64,000 nt of DNA from Selaginella tamariscina (Eukaryota; Streptophyta; Lycopodiopsida; Selaginellales; Selaginellaceae), in assembly GCA_003024785.1 (NCBI GenBank), contig PUQB01000792.1, forward strand, positions 33,160 to 97,159, read 5' to 3'. The notes under the pieces are model-generated. The model saw nothing but the letters and a program-made list of their open reading frames with translations. It ran no database searches and had not been told where the DNA came from. The position numbers were made by a program, and so were the translations under genes. Shown one piece after another: positions 24,011 through 37,831 of this stretch (its first letter is position 1; every line of letters starts with the position of its first letter).

Positions 24011-26229
24011 ACGCGATTTGAATGAATAAAATCTTAAAATATAATTTTATAATTTACTTCATATATCTACAAATGTATATATATGTATGTATACATATTG
24101 AATACACCTTGGAGATGCTTTTGTGTATATTTAAAAATGAATAAACTAAATTTTAATAATTTGTATAAATAGAGAGTATTCTTTGAGTCAAAGACTGGAG
24201 ATTCCATTGCTTGAAAACTAGCGTAAAATTTATTAAAACTTATTATGTACCTTATAGATGTGTGTGTTGTGATGTGTATCTTTGTATCAATATGTAATAA
24301 CATAATGTATATATATCAACTCGTGTTATTTAGTACTTTTGAAAGTTCTCCCTCAATAACACAAACATAGTGAAAATATTCATGACAAAGAAATGTATAA
24401 GCCAACCTGTGAAGAAAATCTATATTTTAAGACATATATATGTATGTTATCTTACTTATATATGTGCTTTTTATTTTAACATATATACACGTTGTATATA
24501 TACTCATACATGAGTGTAGGCCTTTCAATATTATACGCCTTTGCCTACTTATATAATGATTTTATTTTAATTTATTTAATTTTTAAAACTATTAAAAATG
24601 ATTTAAAGTAAACAAGAATAAGTTAAATTCATCACCTATGTATTCTATATATTATAGGAATGAACAGAAAATCCATTTGAATATTCTTAAACTTTTTCTT
24701 AGATGTAAACATTATAGCATTATATTATTTTTATATATCTATATATCCATATCTATGTTCTTATTACATAATTTGAAAATCTTTTTCTAAGGTAGCTATA
24801 CGTGTGAATTTTATAAATTATTTAACCTTTAAAATAACTCTAATAAAACATATAAAAAATTATCTTAATGATCATTATTAATATTAAAATATAATACATT
24901 GTATTTAGTCCTTATATTTTAGTTTATACATAATACTTGATTAACTTTTTAGGTTATTAAATGTTCTAAGTGACTGAAAATAAGAAAAAACAATTTAAAT
25001 TTTAGAAAAACTAATCATATATAAGCAAACAAGGTAAAAATAATAATAATAATAAATACTAACAAGAAATTGAAAATTTTTTAACCCAAAAAAGTTGCAA
25101 ACTTATTTCCATTTATTGGATATTAAATTTAATATTAATTGTTAATATAATTTATAGTATATATTATTTTACATTTTGTACATCTTCTTAATTAAAATTA
25201 CTAAAACCTCGTATTTATATACGTTTGTGGGTGTGTACGTTGTATGTTTGTATATGTTATTGTCTAATCTACACATTCACACATACATATAAAATTGTAC
25301 GAGTGTAAGAAATACATGTGAATATGTTACACATATACACGCACAATCTAATACATACAAATGTAAACATACAACAAGAACAAATTATTATGTCTTAATT
25401 ATATTAAGTTTTTTTCTAATTAATAACTAGATAGAAAAAGTGTACTGAGCAAAATAATATACTTAAAGAATTTAAATCAACGTTTAACACTAAATGTTTA
25501 AATTTAAATAATTAAGAAGAAGTTATACACTTAGTACAAAGAAAAATATATACATGTATCAACTAAATATTTTTGCTGGAATTAATTATATATTAAATAA
25601 AACCCTGTACCCTATACCCTAAACCGGTAATTAATTCTCATGGCTAATGTAAATTTAATGATAATATATTTTACTTCTTTATATAGATAGTAATTTAAAT
25701 AAATATATCGGTTGTTTGGAGCGTGTCTGCAATTTTAAACTCTAGTATTTAGTATTGACCAGTTTTTAAGGAACGATTATGGTAAACAATTAGTGGTGAT
25801 TATTTAATTAAGTAGTAAATATTAAAAACCAGGAAAAAAACATATATTTAAGAAAATTTATATATACTAAATCATGTATATAGATGAAATGCGTTTATAT
25901 CTTTTAAATATATATAACGTTAAAATAATTAATCTAATTAATTATAATTAAGAGAATGGATGTATAACAAAACCTACCCTTTAATTATGCTCCTAATAAT
26001 ACATATAACATATCTACATGTGAGGTTTTAAAATTATGAGATTTACTTAATTATTTTGGCAAATGCTACGCAAACTCTATATATACACGATTTAATATTC
26101 TTTAAATATACTCAAGTATTTTGGAATATGCTATGCAAGTAAATTCAAACACACACTATATATATACACGACGTAGATACATATATTTATGTTCATGTAT
26201 TTATAGTTAAATAGCATATTCGTGCTATA
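24011..26229. other. AT-rich duplicated DNA without genes
   Basis: 24,110-25,560 resembles 36,640-37,780 and 40,490-42,480 in direct orientation and 62,020-62,900 in reverse (shared ATAGATAGAAAAAG-type and TCTAATACATACA sequences). 25,600 carries a short CCCTATACCCTAAACC motif. 26,000-26,180 matches 38,330-38,440 (AATATGCTATGCAAGTAAAT). No coding signal. Confidence 0.5.
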
Positions 26230-27180
26230 ATATTCAAATTTACTTTGTAGGTATGAATATACAGAAACCTGATCAGAAGCTCGAGGGATGCAACACGTGG
26301 CAATGGTTTGATGTGACACGTCACATTCTTGTAGGTATTCGTAACAAAGACACATAGCTAATTTAACAATGGTAAATTAAGGTTTGGATGGTTTAGATTT
26401 TATTTTATTTTAAAAATTAAAATTTTATAAAAATTTAAATATTAGTATTCATTTTACGTTGATCAAGCAGATTCGAGTAAAAACTTTTGATTTGACCCAC
26501 TTGTAAAAATTAAATTATCTAAGGTATTTGAATTATTTAAATTATTCATATAAATCAGCTATTTAAAAAATTTCTAGTTTTTAAATATATTGAAATGAAA
26601 GTGTGTATTGCACCTGACATTAAATTATAATTAGCAGTGTCTTGTTTAATACGATTGTCAAACATATATACTGTGACATTATACACATATATGTATACAC
26701 AATATTAAAACTTAAATGGGAAACATATCTTAACCTTAATCATTATTTATATTAAACCCCCTTATACAAAATTAATATTTTTATTTTTTTAATATAATTA
26801 CATGCTTTCGTTTTAAAGTACAATACATTAAAATGTATATAAAAAATGTCTATATAGAATGATTAATTTACAGTTAAAATATACTTAAGTTGCCCTTAAG
26901 CAAGCGGGGTAACGGTCCCTGTGGCGTGGAAACCCCAGTTGATATGCAACATAACATGTGAAATTGAAATAATATTTTCTTCAAATAATTAAAACTTCTA
27001 TTATATATAATATTGCTGTTGAAGATGTTACTATGTTATTATATGATAAGAAAAAACCCTTCTGAAAAGTAATGATTATGTTTTGTGTGTATGCATTAAC
27101 TGTTATGTTAAACTGCTATCTATCAATTAATAATATATGTTAATTAATAAAGTAGAAAAGCTGCCTCTATGTACGTGCAT
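26230..27180 (+). repeat. Duplicated block with ACGT-core motifs, copy 2
   Basis: Plus-strand partner of 14,690-15,620. The core reads GGGATGCAACACGTGGCAAT, then GATGTGACACGTCACATTC, at about 26,285-26,330. It lies about 1.6 kb before the oxygenase copy C exons, on the same strand. Confidence 0.75.
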
Positions 27181-27667
27181 GTATACATATACATCGTTTG
27201 TTATATTCTACCACTATTGTGTATGTATATACATATGTATTCTTTGCTATTTATATAAGTACAGTATATATGTGTATCTACATCCATAGTGATAAATCTA
27301 AGACAAGGATAATTACTACACCCCATATATAGGATGTAAATAAATAAAAAACATTACCATTACTGTGCAAATTTTCTCTTAACATCTCAAATAAAATTTC
27401 TTGCTTTTAAATTCAAGTGCATTAATGTATTGTAAATAATTTATTTCTTGAATCATACTTAGCTATTTAAAATTTGTGAAGCCGGTTTATGAAGGGCGAT
27501 GGAGATGATATATACTATTTGTATATCAAAGATATATATCTAATATATAATTTATGAACTATGTAGTTATTTTCCATATATTTATTTACATTATAATTCG
27601 TATTATATAGATATAATATCTTTCAATGATTAAGAAACTAGGCAAAGTTATTATCCATGTACATGGT

Positions 27668-28290
27668 CATGCAATCATCAATCAGATTCTACAGGTATTA
27701 TGTATATGTACTGTAATACATACATCATATGTATGATATATTTTGTGCAAAGTGTTGTACGAGTGCAATATATGCTCGTGTGTGCACATATGTATATATG
27801 CTGCCTAAAACGAATGTGTGGGTGTGTATATATCTTAACATACATGTTTACATAACACATACGTACATATATATGATCTGATGTATGTATGTATGTATGT
27901 ATATGTACGTATATGTGTATGTATATACAGGTATAGACAACAACACTTTGGGCAGCACATAGACGAGAGTGTAGATATTGATGACACACATACGACTGAG
28001 TTATACTGTTGATATATTTTAAATACGGGAGTTGCTTCAAGTAACGTAAAACTTTCTAAGAAGAAGGTATTTCTAAAAGTTAATAAACATTACTATTAAT
28101 GTATATTTAAACTATAGTTTGTACATAGAATTATATATGTTTTACTAGGTGGTTCCGGTACAAGGAATGACTTTGTTACATTTGCATGGGGATGAATGTA
28201 TGTTGCAAGGTTGGTCCAAAGGTGTTAAATATGTGCGTCGTTCTGATGACAAAATATACTATCATACTGGAATATTTCGATTATAATTAA
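27668..28290 (+). pseudogene. 2OG-Fe(II) oxygenase, copy C
   Basis: Only the last bases of exon A remain (TCAGATTCTACAG at about 27,682). Exon B (about 27,930-28,070) has the acceptor TACAG and HIDESVDIDDTHTTE, with damage on both sides. Exon C (about 28,150-28,260) reads VVPVQGMTLLHLHGDECMLQ, then WSKGVKYVRRSDDKIYY. The short deletion after CML removes the expected distal Fe-binding His (MLHE), while the Arg before SD is kept. Non-functional as read. Confidence 0.78.
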
Positions 28291-31200
28291 AAATATTCTG
28301 GTATATTTGGAAACCATTTCAGAAATAATATTTAACAACGTCACATTGTCTTTAAATACCATTTTAAATTATCTATTTAGATTTTTTGGACACACCACCC
28401 ACTGATATGGGAAGACGTATATATGACTCATATGACATATGACCATTGTATTTATTATTGGCCAGTTTTGTGTGTGTATATATATATATGGGTTTAAAAC
28501 ATATATCTATCTTTTCAACGCAAAATTTTAATTAACTTTTTATTTGAAAATATTTTAAGAAAGTATATATTTTGTTATTGCACTCTCCATTCCTTGCATG
28601 ACTTTCAAGGCCATACATACTTCATATAATAGATAGATATAGAGAGAGAGGGGAAAATATATAATAATTATATTAGTATTGAATAATGGTTAATTTCCAA
28701 GAATATTCTTAATATAATATATAAAATTATATATAAAGGCCTATTCACATCACACATTAACTTATGAATATAATTAAATTTAATGTAATTGTTTTTACAC
28801 CAGCCTAAACATTACATTAAATTTTGAAAAAATAACATAATGTCATTTGTTAATGCAAATTTATTCACATCAGTCAAACATTAAATTAAAAAATAATGTT
28901 TAACTAATGTTTTTTTTTAATAAAATTTAGCATTAACTTAATGCCAAGATTTGTTGACATTAACTAATATCACAGGGTTTAGGGTTTACATTAGGGAATG
29001 GAAACAGTGATAGATCCAAATGCTCCTCCCACGTTGTAGATAGCTAATCATATATTAAATTAAAATTTTAAATTAAATATTTTAAATATTAAATATTATT
29101 TAAATCTCAATTTGTGTGTGTGCATGATGCAGAAATTAAAGGAAAATTCAAAATTTGTGGAATTTAAAATAATATTTAATATTTAAATATAATAAATTGA
29201 GCTTTTAATATAAAGTTAATGTAAAAATATATGTGAAAACACATATATGTTATAACTCTAAGGTAATATATGTGGAAGTCATTTACATTACATTAAATTA
29301 AGTTAGGTTATATTAAGTAAAATTTTTTAATGTTATGATTAACTAATACTGGTGTGAAAATCGATGACATTAATTAATAATTAAGCTAATAATAATTAAT
29401 GTAATGTTCACAATGTATAATGTGAATCAGCCCTAAAATTTGTAGTAAAACATTTTTTAATACCTAAAAATTAACTTGCACATTGTGTTGATGATTTGAA
29501 AGCAATTTTAAATATATCCTAATTAATCATATATACAATCATATATGTAAAAGTCATAGATATACAATTTTTTCTTTTTTCTCTATCTATTGTTTTTAAT
29601 AGTTTTTGTTATTTTAAGACGGTGACAAGAGAAGTTTAACAGAATCTCTTGAATATTCAAATGAACCATTTCTATATGTGCACACATGTATGTTTGTGTG
29701 TACTCTCATTATTAAAGAGAGGACAGGGATTATAGATTTGTTTCAAAAATTGGCCTTGTATATCAATACACAAGGGACTTATACACATGTGTAAATATAC
29801 TAAAGAATTTTATTATATATGGACAAAAAATTTATATTTACAATGAGATTCAATTTTCTTTTATAAAAGAAAAATCCATACTTAATGATAATTTAAATAT
29901 AAAATAATATTAATGTTTTTGTTTTTGTTATAGTTCTCACTTGTATTTTAAATCAAAATTATTAACTGCTTATAATTTTTACTGTGTAAAGAAACTTTTA
30001 AATAATGAATTTTAAAATAATGTGTGATTATCTTTTTTAAATTATATAAATCTATATAATTATTTCTCTTTTAATATAATGATAAACATATTTAATTATT
30101 TATATAAATAAAATTTGTATATATTATAATAATATTATTTCTATCATGCTTTTAAAGTTTTAATATTATTAAATATTACTGTATGTATATACATATATAT
30201 ATAATATATATAATATCTTACAAATCTTTAAGATAATTTTTCATTGTACTTGAAGTTCATTGTATATCTTCTTATCAAAGTAACTTCTAAATTTAATTAA
30301 AGTTATTAATTTAATTTTAAATAAAATAATGAAATTGCTAATCGCTAAAGCACACATACATGTGAACAGGACACAAATGCAAACATGTTTACACTCACAC
30401 ATTGCCCTAGATGTGTGTGCTAAAGAATTTAAATGAGCTTAGTGAATTCCATACATCAAATGAATTTAAAGTATATCCCAGTTAATAATAAATTTAAACA
30501 ATTGTGCAAATAAGTATTATTTAGAGAATTTTCCCTAAATTCCCTATATAAATTATTTTTTTTTTAATAAACTTAGCACTAAATTTAAAGCTACATTCAC
30601 ATGTGCATGGGTTCACGATCAAAGTTAAATCATTGAAAGATAAGGTTTACTTATCTTAATGTATAGACACACTTTAAGATAACTAACCTTATATATATAT
30701 ATATACATCACACACGTAAAAGAAAAAACATTTAAGAACATTCAAATAATATATTTCAGAATTCCTTATTTACTTTAAACCATGGCACGATGACCACTTT
30801 GATACGGTTCCACGGTTTCAATATGTTACTTACAATTTACAAGGGTATCACTAATATCAATGTATATAAAAATTTATAATTAAATATATATATAATGTCC
30901 ATACACCTCCATATTATCTAGGTTAATGCGTTGACAAAAACAATCTTATACAGTGTGCTGGTGTGCGTGTGTGTGCGTTGTGTGTATATATATTGAAACT
31001 GTATTTAAATAAGGGTAATTAACCGCTTTATGGGAAATAATTAAAGTTACATTACTTGTGAGATAAACTCTCTCTTAACATCTCAAATACATGTAACTTT
31101 GATGCTTGAAGTGCCAAAGTTTTACACCGTATTGTAAATAATTATTTTTCTTGAATTCACTATATATAAAATTTGAAAAGCACGTTTGTCAGAGTGGCAA

Positions 31201-32231
31201 GGGGATTTCAATTACAACAAGGACCAAGGGGATTTCAATTACAACAACAATAGTTAAATCAAATTTACAAAACGTATGTTTTATAGTGTAATCTATGAAT
31301 ATCCAAAATTTGTGATATATTAAAATAGTTTTATATAATGAGATATAAATTTAATTTAATAGTAACATAGTTTACTCAAATTAAGCCTCATTCACATTCA
31401 TTAATAATGCATCGTTGTGATTTAATTATATGGATAACCAAGAATATTTTTAAATAAGTATATATTTTGCTAATTTGCAGAAAAACATTAATACATTTGA
31501 CACAACTGCAGCCCAGTTCTTGCACCTAGAATATATATATATGTAAAATGAGCTATATTTTTTATATAATTATATTAATATTTATTAATTTTTAACTAAA
31601 TACTTACCTCACCATTCAGCAGGCTTAATGATGATGATTTACAAACAATATATTTATTCTTGTGAATCTACCATTATTATTGTACAAAAATAATATAAAC
31701 AACTAGTTAATCACATGTATGAGTGTAAATTTCTTAAATGTAAACATTTCTATATTTTTATATTTTATGTTCTTTTGCTACAATAGATTCAACAACCTAT
31801 GAATGAATGTCCTTGAGCTTTATGGTGGCAGCAGACCTTCTAGGTTGAGTATTTCAAATGTGTACATATGCACATATACACTGCATTATATACACATGTA
31901 CTAGCTTGGAGAAATATATATAGTTAAAAATTAACAATTTTGAAATTCTGATTCCAATAGACCTGGCAATATTTATTAATTTAGAAATTAATAAACAACT
32001 TAATTAACATCATTATTAATGCATAAAATATGGTGTATTCAATTACTGTTTTTAACATCAATTAAGGGTTTAAAATGTACTAAAAAACTAAAATGTGATA
32101 ACAAGAATACTTTTTGATGATATGTGCATTGTGGAACAAAATAAATATAATATAAAAGTAGATCCATACATATAATATAGCTATATATGCTTTATAATAT
32201 GTTTATGAAAGAAAAAATAATAATTTAATAC
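28291..32231. other. AT-rich region without genes
   Basis: No coding signal in about 3.9 kb. It holds a MITE-like element (listed separately), a short tandem duplication at about 31,199-31,250 (AAGGGGATTTCAATTACAAC twice) and traces shared with 19,800-20,500. ORFs here are short and of low complexity. Confidence 0.5.
28737..29434. mobile_element. MITE-like element with imperfect terminal inverted repeats
   Basis: The left end AAGGCCTATTCACAT and the right end ATGTGAATCAGCCCT are imperfect inverted repeats about 700 bp apart, and the interior is rich in ACATTAAATTAA. The pattern fits a non-autonomous DNA transposon. No clear target-site duplication was established. Confidence 0.5.
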
Positions 32232-32325
32232 AGTCTCCCTTTCTTCTTATTCAAAGCAACTTTTTATATTAATAGTGTATACTTAGTATGTCTTTCATTA
32301 ATCTCTACACAAATTTCCCATAACG
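32232..32325 (-). pseudogene. 2OG-Fe(II) oxygenase exon-B fragment, badly decayed
   Basis: Colinear in DNA with the clearer fragment at 58,861-59,010 (shared CAGTCTCCCTTTCTTCTTA and GTCTTTCATTAATCTCTACA). The protein signal itself is almost gone; the assignment depends on that alignment. Confidence 0.5.
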
Positions 32326-32329
32326 TTGT

Positions 32330-33007
32330 GTGTGTGTATATACATATTTACATATATACATATGGTTATATAACATCTCTACAAGTATATGCATGTATGT
32401 GTATAATATGGTTTGGCGACATATGACCAGTAGATACATATATACATGCATACATACAGACACAGTCGTATAACATTTAGGCAGAAATATATACACACAC
32501 AATATAACATATATTCTACATAATCTTTCAGTATTATACATTAACCTATATTAAATTCTATACTCCATAATTCATTATATTTTGAGTACAATTATAAAAC
32601 CTAAAACTAAACTGCTGTGACAACATGTTGTATGGTTTGAAAAATAATATATTTAGAATATCATTATTACTATCAAATATAATATGAACAAGTAGTTAAT
32701 CAGATATATGCGTGCGAGTGTAGTAAAGTTCTTAAATACAATTTATTTATTTATTTATTTTCTCTTATAGACTTAGTAACCTTTAACACCCTGTGTACTT
32801 GCGCGCGTCGTACGCGTGTACACGCATCATTGCGGAAAACCATGGAGGAATCTTTCAAAAGTGGCCAAATACACAAGGGACGTATATAGGTGTGTGCATA
32901 TGCATATACACATATACGTAGATGCAATGTACTCGACGTGTGTGTTTGTGTGTGTGTGTGTGTGTGTCTATATATATATATATATATAATATATATATAT
33001 ATTATTA

Positions 33008-33038
<31 letters not shown>

Positions 33039-36000
33039 GAGTTTAGAATTTGAAACTATATATAATATAAAAATAAACATTTTGAAATTCTGATTCCAAC
33101 TAAATTTGAGGTTTCATAATCAATATTAAATAAATGGTACAAGGATAACTTTAATATTTTAATTTATTATAGTTAATAATTATTAACTACTTTATGTATT
33201 TATATATATATATAATAGTTACTCTTTTATATATATATATATTCCTCTATTTCTTAATCACTTATAATGTAAATTTGTATAATATTTATGTGTTCTTTAT
33301 ACACACTGTGGACATAAATATATCTGTGTTTACTTAGCTAATACAGCTTTCTAATACATGTCATTAGGATACGGTAAGTAGGAACTTGTCATAATTTGTA
33401 ATAGGTCTAATCTTACATACACACAGAGATACTATATATTATAGGTGGATGGGTGTGGCTGTATGTAGTCTATACATTTTTTTGTGGTTGACATTTACAA
33501 ATGAAATTACAAATAGATTATATAGAAATAGAAAAATGAAAAAAATGAAAAATAAAAACTAAATTAGGTTACGATTCCACAACCAACCGGTTCCACGTTC
33601 AAAACATTCATTTTGTAAAAATCACAATTTCATTGGGACATTAGCAACCGAGATTATATATAATATGACTTATACTATTATATAAATGTTCATTGGATAT
33701 TGTTAAGAATATCTAATTAAGTTAAAGGGACACATTTAATGTGTAAATTATAGCACATCTATTGCATAACAGGCAACTTAAAGATCCAACATTCGCATAT
33801 TTGTGTTCTATATTTTTTTATAAACATATAACCATATATGTATTGGATATACTATATATTAGTCTATGTATAAACACACACGTTTGTGGAATATAATAAT
33901 ACAAGCAAATACATAATGATAAGAAAATTGTGGCGCCAAACGTACAAATATCACATACAATTTACAGACAGACACCCACACACGTGTGTGTGTGTGTGTT
34001 GTACACCCAAACCGTAAATATACACACACATATATATACCTGTAGAGTCTGATTTATGCATGCTAGTGTATGGACAAGTGTAGAGACAAGCTGTTTTGAG
34101 TACCATAAAACTTGTTAAAGACCAATGATATATGCCGTAGTAAAAAAATGCTACGGATTAGTAATTAAACTAAATTAGTAATTAAACATTTCCGTAGCAT
34201 TTTTTGACTACGGATTTAATCACTGTTAAAGACTGTGGTTTAAGTACGTATTTATTTAAACTTTAATAAATATTAACCTTTTCACTTTATATATATAGAT
34301 AGATTTTTATATAGATATTCAGGTGTTCTGGTTGAATTATTCTATATATATATATATATATATATCAACTAATATTTATTACCTTCTTATACATGTATAC
34401 ATACAGTCATATAACATTCTGAGTAGAATATAACATAGTTACATCATACTCCACATAATCTTTAGTATTATAGATTGACTCATAAGATTGTATGAAAGGT
34501 TTTAGTAATTTCTAAATTCCATCAATCCGATCATTATTATTTAAAGAAGATTCTTTAATATATTTATAAAAAGAAATTCAAAAAATATTAATAATAATTT
34601 GGATAGAGAGTTCTTTGCTGGTTCGAAGAAAAGAATATATTTATTCTTTAAACTTATCATTATTATTAAACGAATTAATATAACAAGTACTTAAATACTT
34701 ATTCAGATAAAAAGCAATTTATTTATTTATTTATATCTTTTTATTGTTGGACGTATATAGGTGTGTATACGTGCAGATATATGTGCATATCCGTAGATGC
34801 ACATGTACTTATGTGTGTCGCTTGTATTTACATACATTTGGTAGACCCGCTAGTTTTAATATCACCATGTATATCTGAAGTTACAAGTACTAAGCTTGAA
34901 AATATATATAAAATTTAAATCAGCAATTTTAAAATTCTGATTCCCACAAACCTAGTAATATTTATTTATTTATAAATTAATAAACAACTTGATTTGTTTT
35001 GACGTGTCATAGACGATACTACAGCGTTGTCTTTAAAATCATTTTAAAAAGTATAAAATATAACTTTTAACATGTACTGTTTTTAACATTAAAAGATGGC
35101 ACCGGTTTCACAGTCCACTGAGTCCAGCCCTCCCTTTGTGATAACGATAATTAATTAAGATTTAATTAACTGACAAATATTAAACATGAAAACATATATT
35201 TAAAAAAAAAATTTATATATAACAAATCGTGTATACAGATGAAATGCACTGAAGGTCTTTTTAATTTATATTCTCTAAATGCATATCAAATCATTTAAAT
35301 AATTAACTGTAATTAAGGAAGGTTGTGAAAACTTAACAAAAAAAATGTTACTCCAAAACTCAGATCTGTTTGTTTACACGGTGCATCGTGAAATAAACTA
35401 ATTTGTATATACATATAGAAAGTACCCACACTCATGTACACATAAAAAACTCAAAAAAGATTTTAGAAATAATATATGAAATAAATATGTGGAATGAATA
35501 AAGTTTACTATGGTGCAGAATTTCACTGTTATGGTTATAGCCAAGGTCGACGCAAACAGAATCTCCCAATCACATTTTCAGTTTTTAGTTTCGGAATGCG
35601 TTCTTGAACGTTATATTTATTAATTAAGTTTAACATTTATATTATTAATTTAAGTTTAATAATTAATACTTAATTTATTATCTTAAAAAACATTACATTT
35701 CAATAAACATTTTAAAATTATAAACTTATTATTTATTTATTAACACTCTAGGGTGTCTTCCCACTATTCGGTTAAACCCTGGGATCAGGTTCTCTCACAT
35801 GCTATTTAGCTAGATTTACAATTAACCATATTTGGTGTCCATAAATTTTAAAATAGTTTTGTTAAGCAAACTTAAATTATTTTTATCTTAATTTGATTAA
35901 CTTAACTATATTATATGTAAAGACATTTAATTAATTTTGAGTTAATTTATTACTTAATTCATAATTAATCAATTATAATGTGAAGATTATTTGTTAAGTG

Positions 36001-36600
36001 TTAATTAATATTAACCTAACCAAACCGTTATCCTAATATAATAATAATCATACCTTCAAATCAAGTTATTATTTTTATATTTTAATAATATTTCTTAAAT
36101 GAAATTTAAACACACACACACACACACACATATATATATGAAAGTCACACGTATCAAACGTTAAATGAAATCTAGCCTACATAATATCAGAACAATTATA
36201 ATATAATTATTTTTGGAAAAATCACTTAATGATAATTTTTTTTAATTTTATACGTGCATATGCGTGATTATACAGAAAAGGTTTAAGGGTAATTGAAATT
36301 TCATAAAATATGCTGACCATTATGATTTCGATTTAAATGGTTGAATTTCAAAAAGAATATTCATAAATGTGACAGTGTTGTTTATTTGGAGTTTTCTTGT
36401 ACATACAGGTAAATTAGTATATTATATTGGTGTACTGTATTGTCGTGAATTAAATGCTTTTACTTAAAATATAAGGTATTATAAAAATAAATGTGTAATA
36501 TATTTATTAATCAAAATTTAAAATTAAAATCAAGTTTACATTATATTTACCACCCAACGTTTCTTTTCGTTTGAATGAATAAAATCTTAAAATATAATCT
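32330..36600 (+). repeat. Duplicated segment (direct copy at 58,860-61,740)
   Basis: Landmarks in the same order in both: oxygenase fragment, conserved unknown block (32,785-32,890 versus 59,475-59,600), the ATAGGTGTGTATACGTGCAG sequence (34,752 versus 60,065), ACTCTAGGGTGT (35,746 versus 61,051) and GAAAGTCACACGTA near 36,140 and 61,545. The 32,330 copy is longer through insertions, including a TA tract at 32,970-33,040 and a MITE. Confidence 0.7.
34135..34213. mobile_element. Hairpin MITE, copy 1
   Basis: CCGTAGTAAAAAAATGCTAC at the left is mirrored by GTAGCATTTTTTGACTACGG at the right, with short inner AGTAATTAAAC repeats, giving a 79-bp near-perfect hairpin. A second copy is at 41,803-41,882. 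Two dispersed copies of a compact palindrome suggest a MITE. Confidence 0.65.
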
Positions 36601-36802
36601 TATAACTATATGAAATATACTTCATATATATTACATACATGAAAAAACACATCTTTTGGGCATATTTAAACACAACCAAACTAATTGAAATTTTGAATAT
36701 AATTACATTCATACAGCTTGAAAACTAACATAAATCTATTATAACACTATTATGTACGTTATAGATTTTGTCCATTCTTTATATAATATATATCTATGCT
36801 TG

Positions 36803-37040
36803 TGGCGTGTGCATGTGTATCTTTGTATCGATATGTAATAACATTGACTCCCTCAATAACTATAACACACACACACACATATAGATTTTTATTAATTTGA
36901 AACTGTATTTCCACGCACATAGTGGCGTGTGCATGTGTATCTTTGTATCGATATGTAATAACATTGACTCCCTCAATAACTATAACACACACACATATAG
37001 ATTTTTATTAATTTGAAACTGTATTTCCACGCACATAGAT
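36803..37040. repeat. Recent 120-bp tandem duplication
   Basis: The unit starting TGGCGTGTGCATGTGTATC and ending near CACGCACATAG is present twice at a 120-bp offset, nearly identical apart from (CA)n length. In this region of strongly diverged repeats, that identity means a recent event or an assembly artefact. 62,540-62,670 carries a single reverse-oriented related copy. Confidence 0.85.
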
Positions 37041-37795
37041 CGTATCCTTATCACCGTACACTATGGGAAAAAAAAAAGCATGTAAAACATTACCTTAGTA
37101 ACCATTATTAAAGAAATTTAGAGAATGTGAAACTTTAAAACATAATATTTTCATATATAATATTATACATTGTATTTAGTCCTTATGTTTTTAATTTGTA
37201 TATAATTACTTGATCTTGTGTGCGCTGATCATTAACATATATAGTTTTTTGGGTTAAATATTATGAATTTCTTACTTATACTTAAAATATATATTTATTA
37301 TTATTTCATTGTTGCATATATATATATTTCTCTTTTTTTAAATAAAAATTTAAATTATTTTTGCTAATTTTTACGACGCCCCTTAAACATAAATTAATAT
37401 TAAACTTAATATTAATCATTAATATAAATTTTTAATATTTTATAGTATACATCTTCTTACGAGGCTTACATACAATTTAAAAATTATTAAAACTCCTTCA
37501 AGTAATCATTTATACGATAACGTTTGTGTTGTCTACATATTCACATGTACATATACACACACAATCTAATACATACAGATGTATACACACGAACAAGACA
37601 AATTGGTTTCATATATTAAGAATGTCTTTATTATATTAACTTATTTTTTTCTAAATTAATAATTAGATAGAAAAAGAGTAATGAGCAAAATAATATACTT
37701 AAAGAATTTAAATCAATGGTTAACGTTAACATTAAAATTTTAAATTTAAATGAAAAGCTAAATACTTAGTATAAAGAAAATTATTAACTAAACAA

Positions 37796-37819
<24 letters not shown>
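37041..37819. other. AT-rich spacer, nothing recognised
   Basis: Part of the block that reappears reversed at 62,020-62,500. A (TA)n-(CA)n tract sits at about 37,796-37,832. No coding signal. Confidence 0.45.
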
Positions 37820-37831
<12 letters not shown>

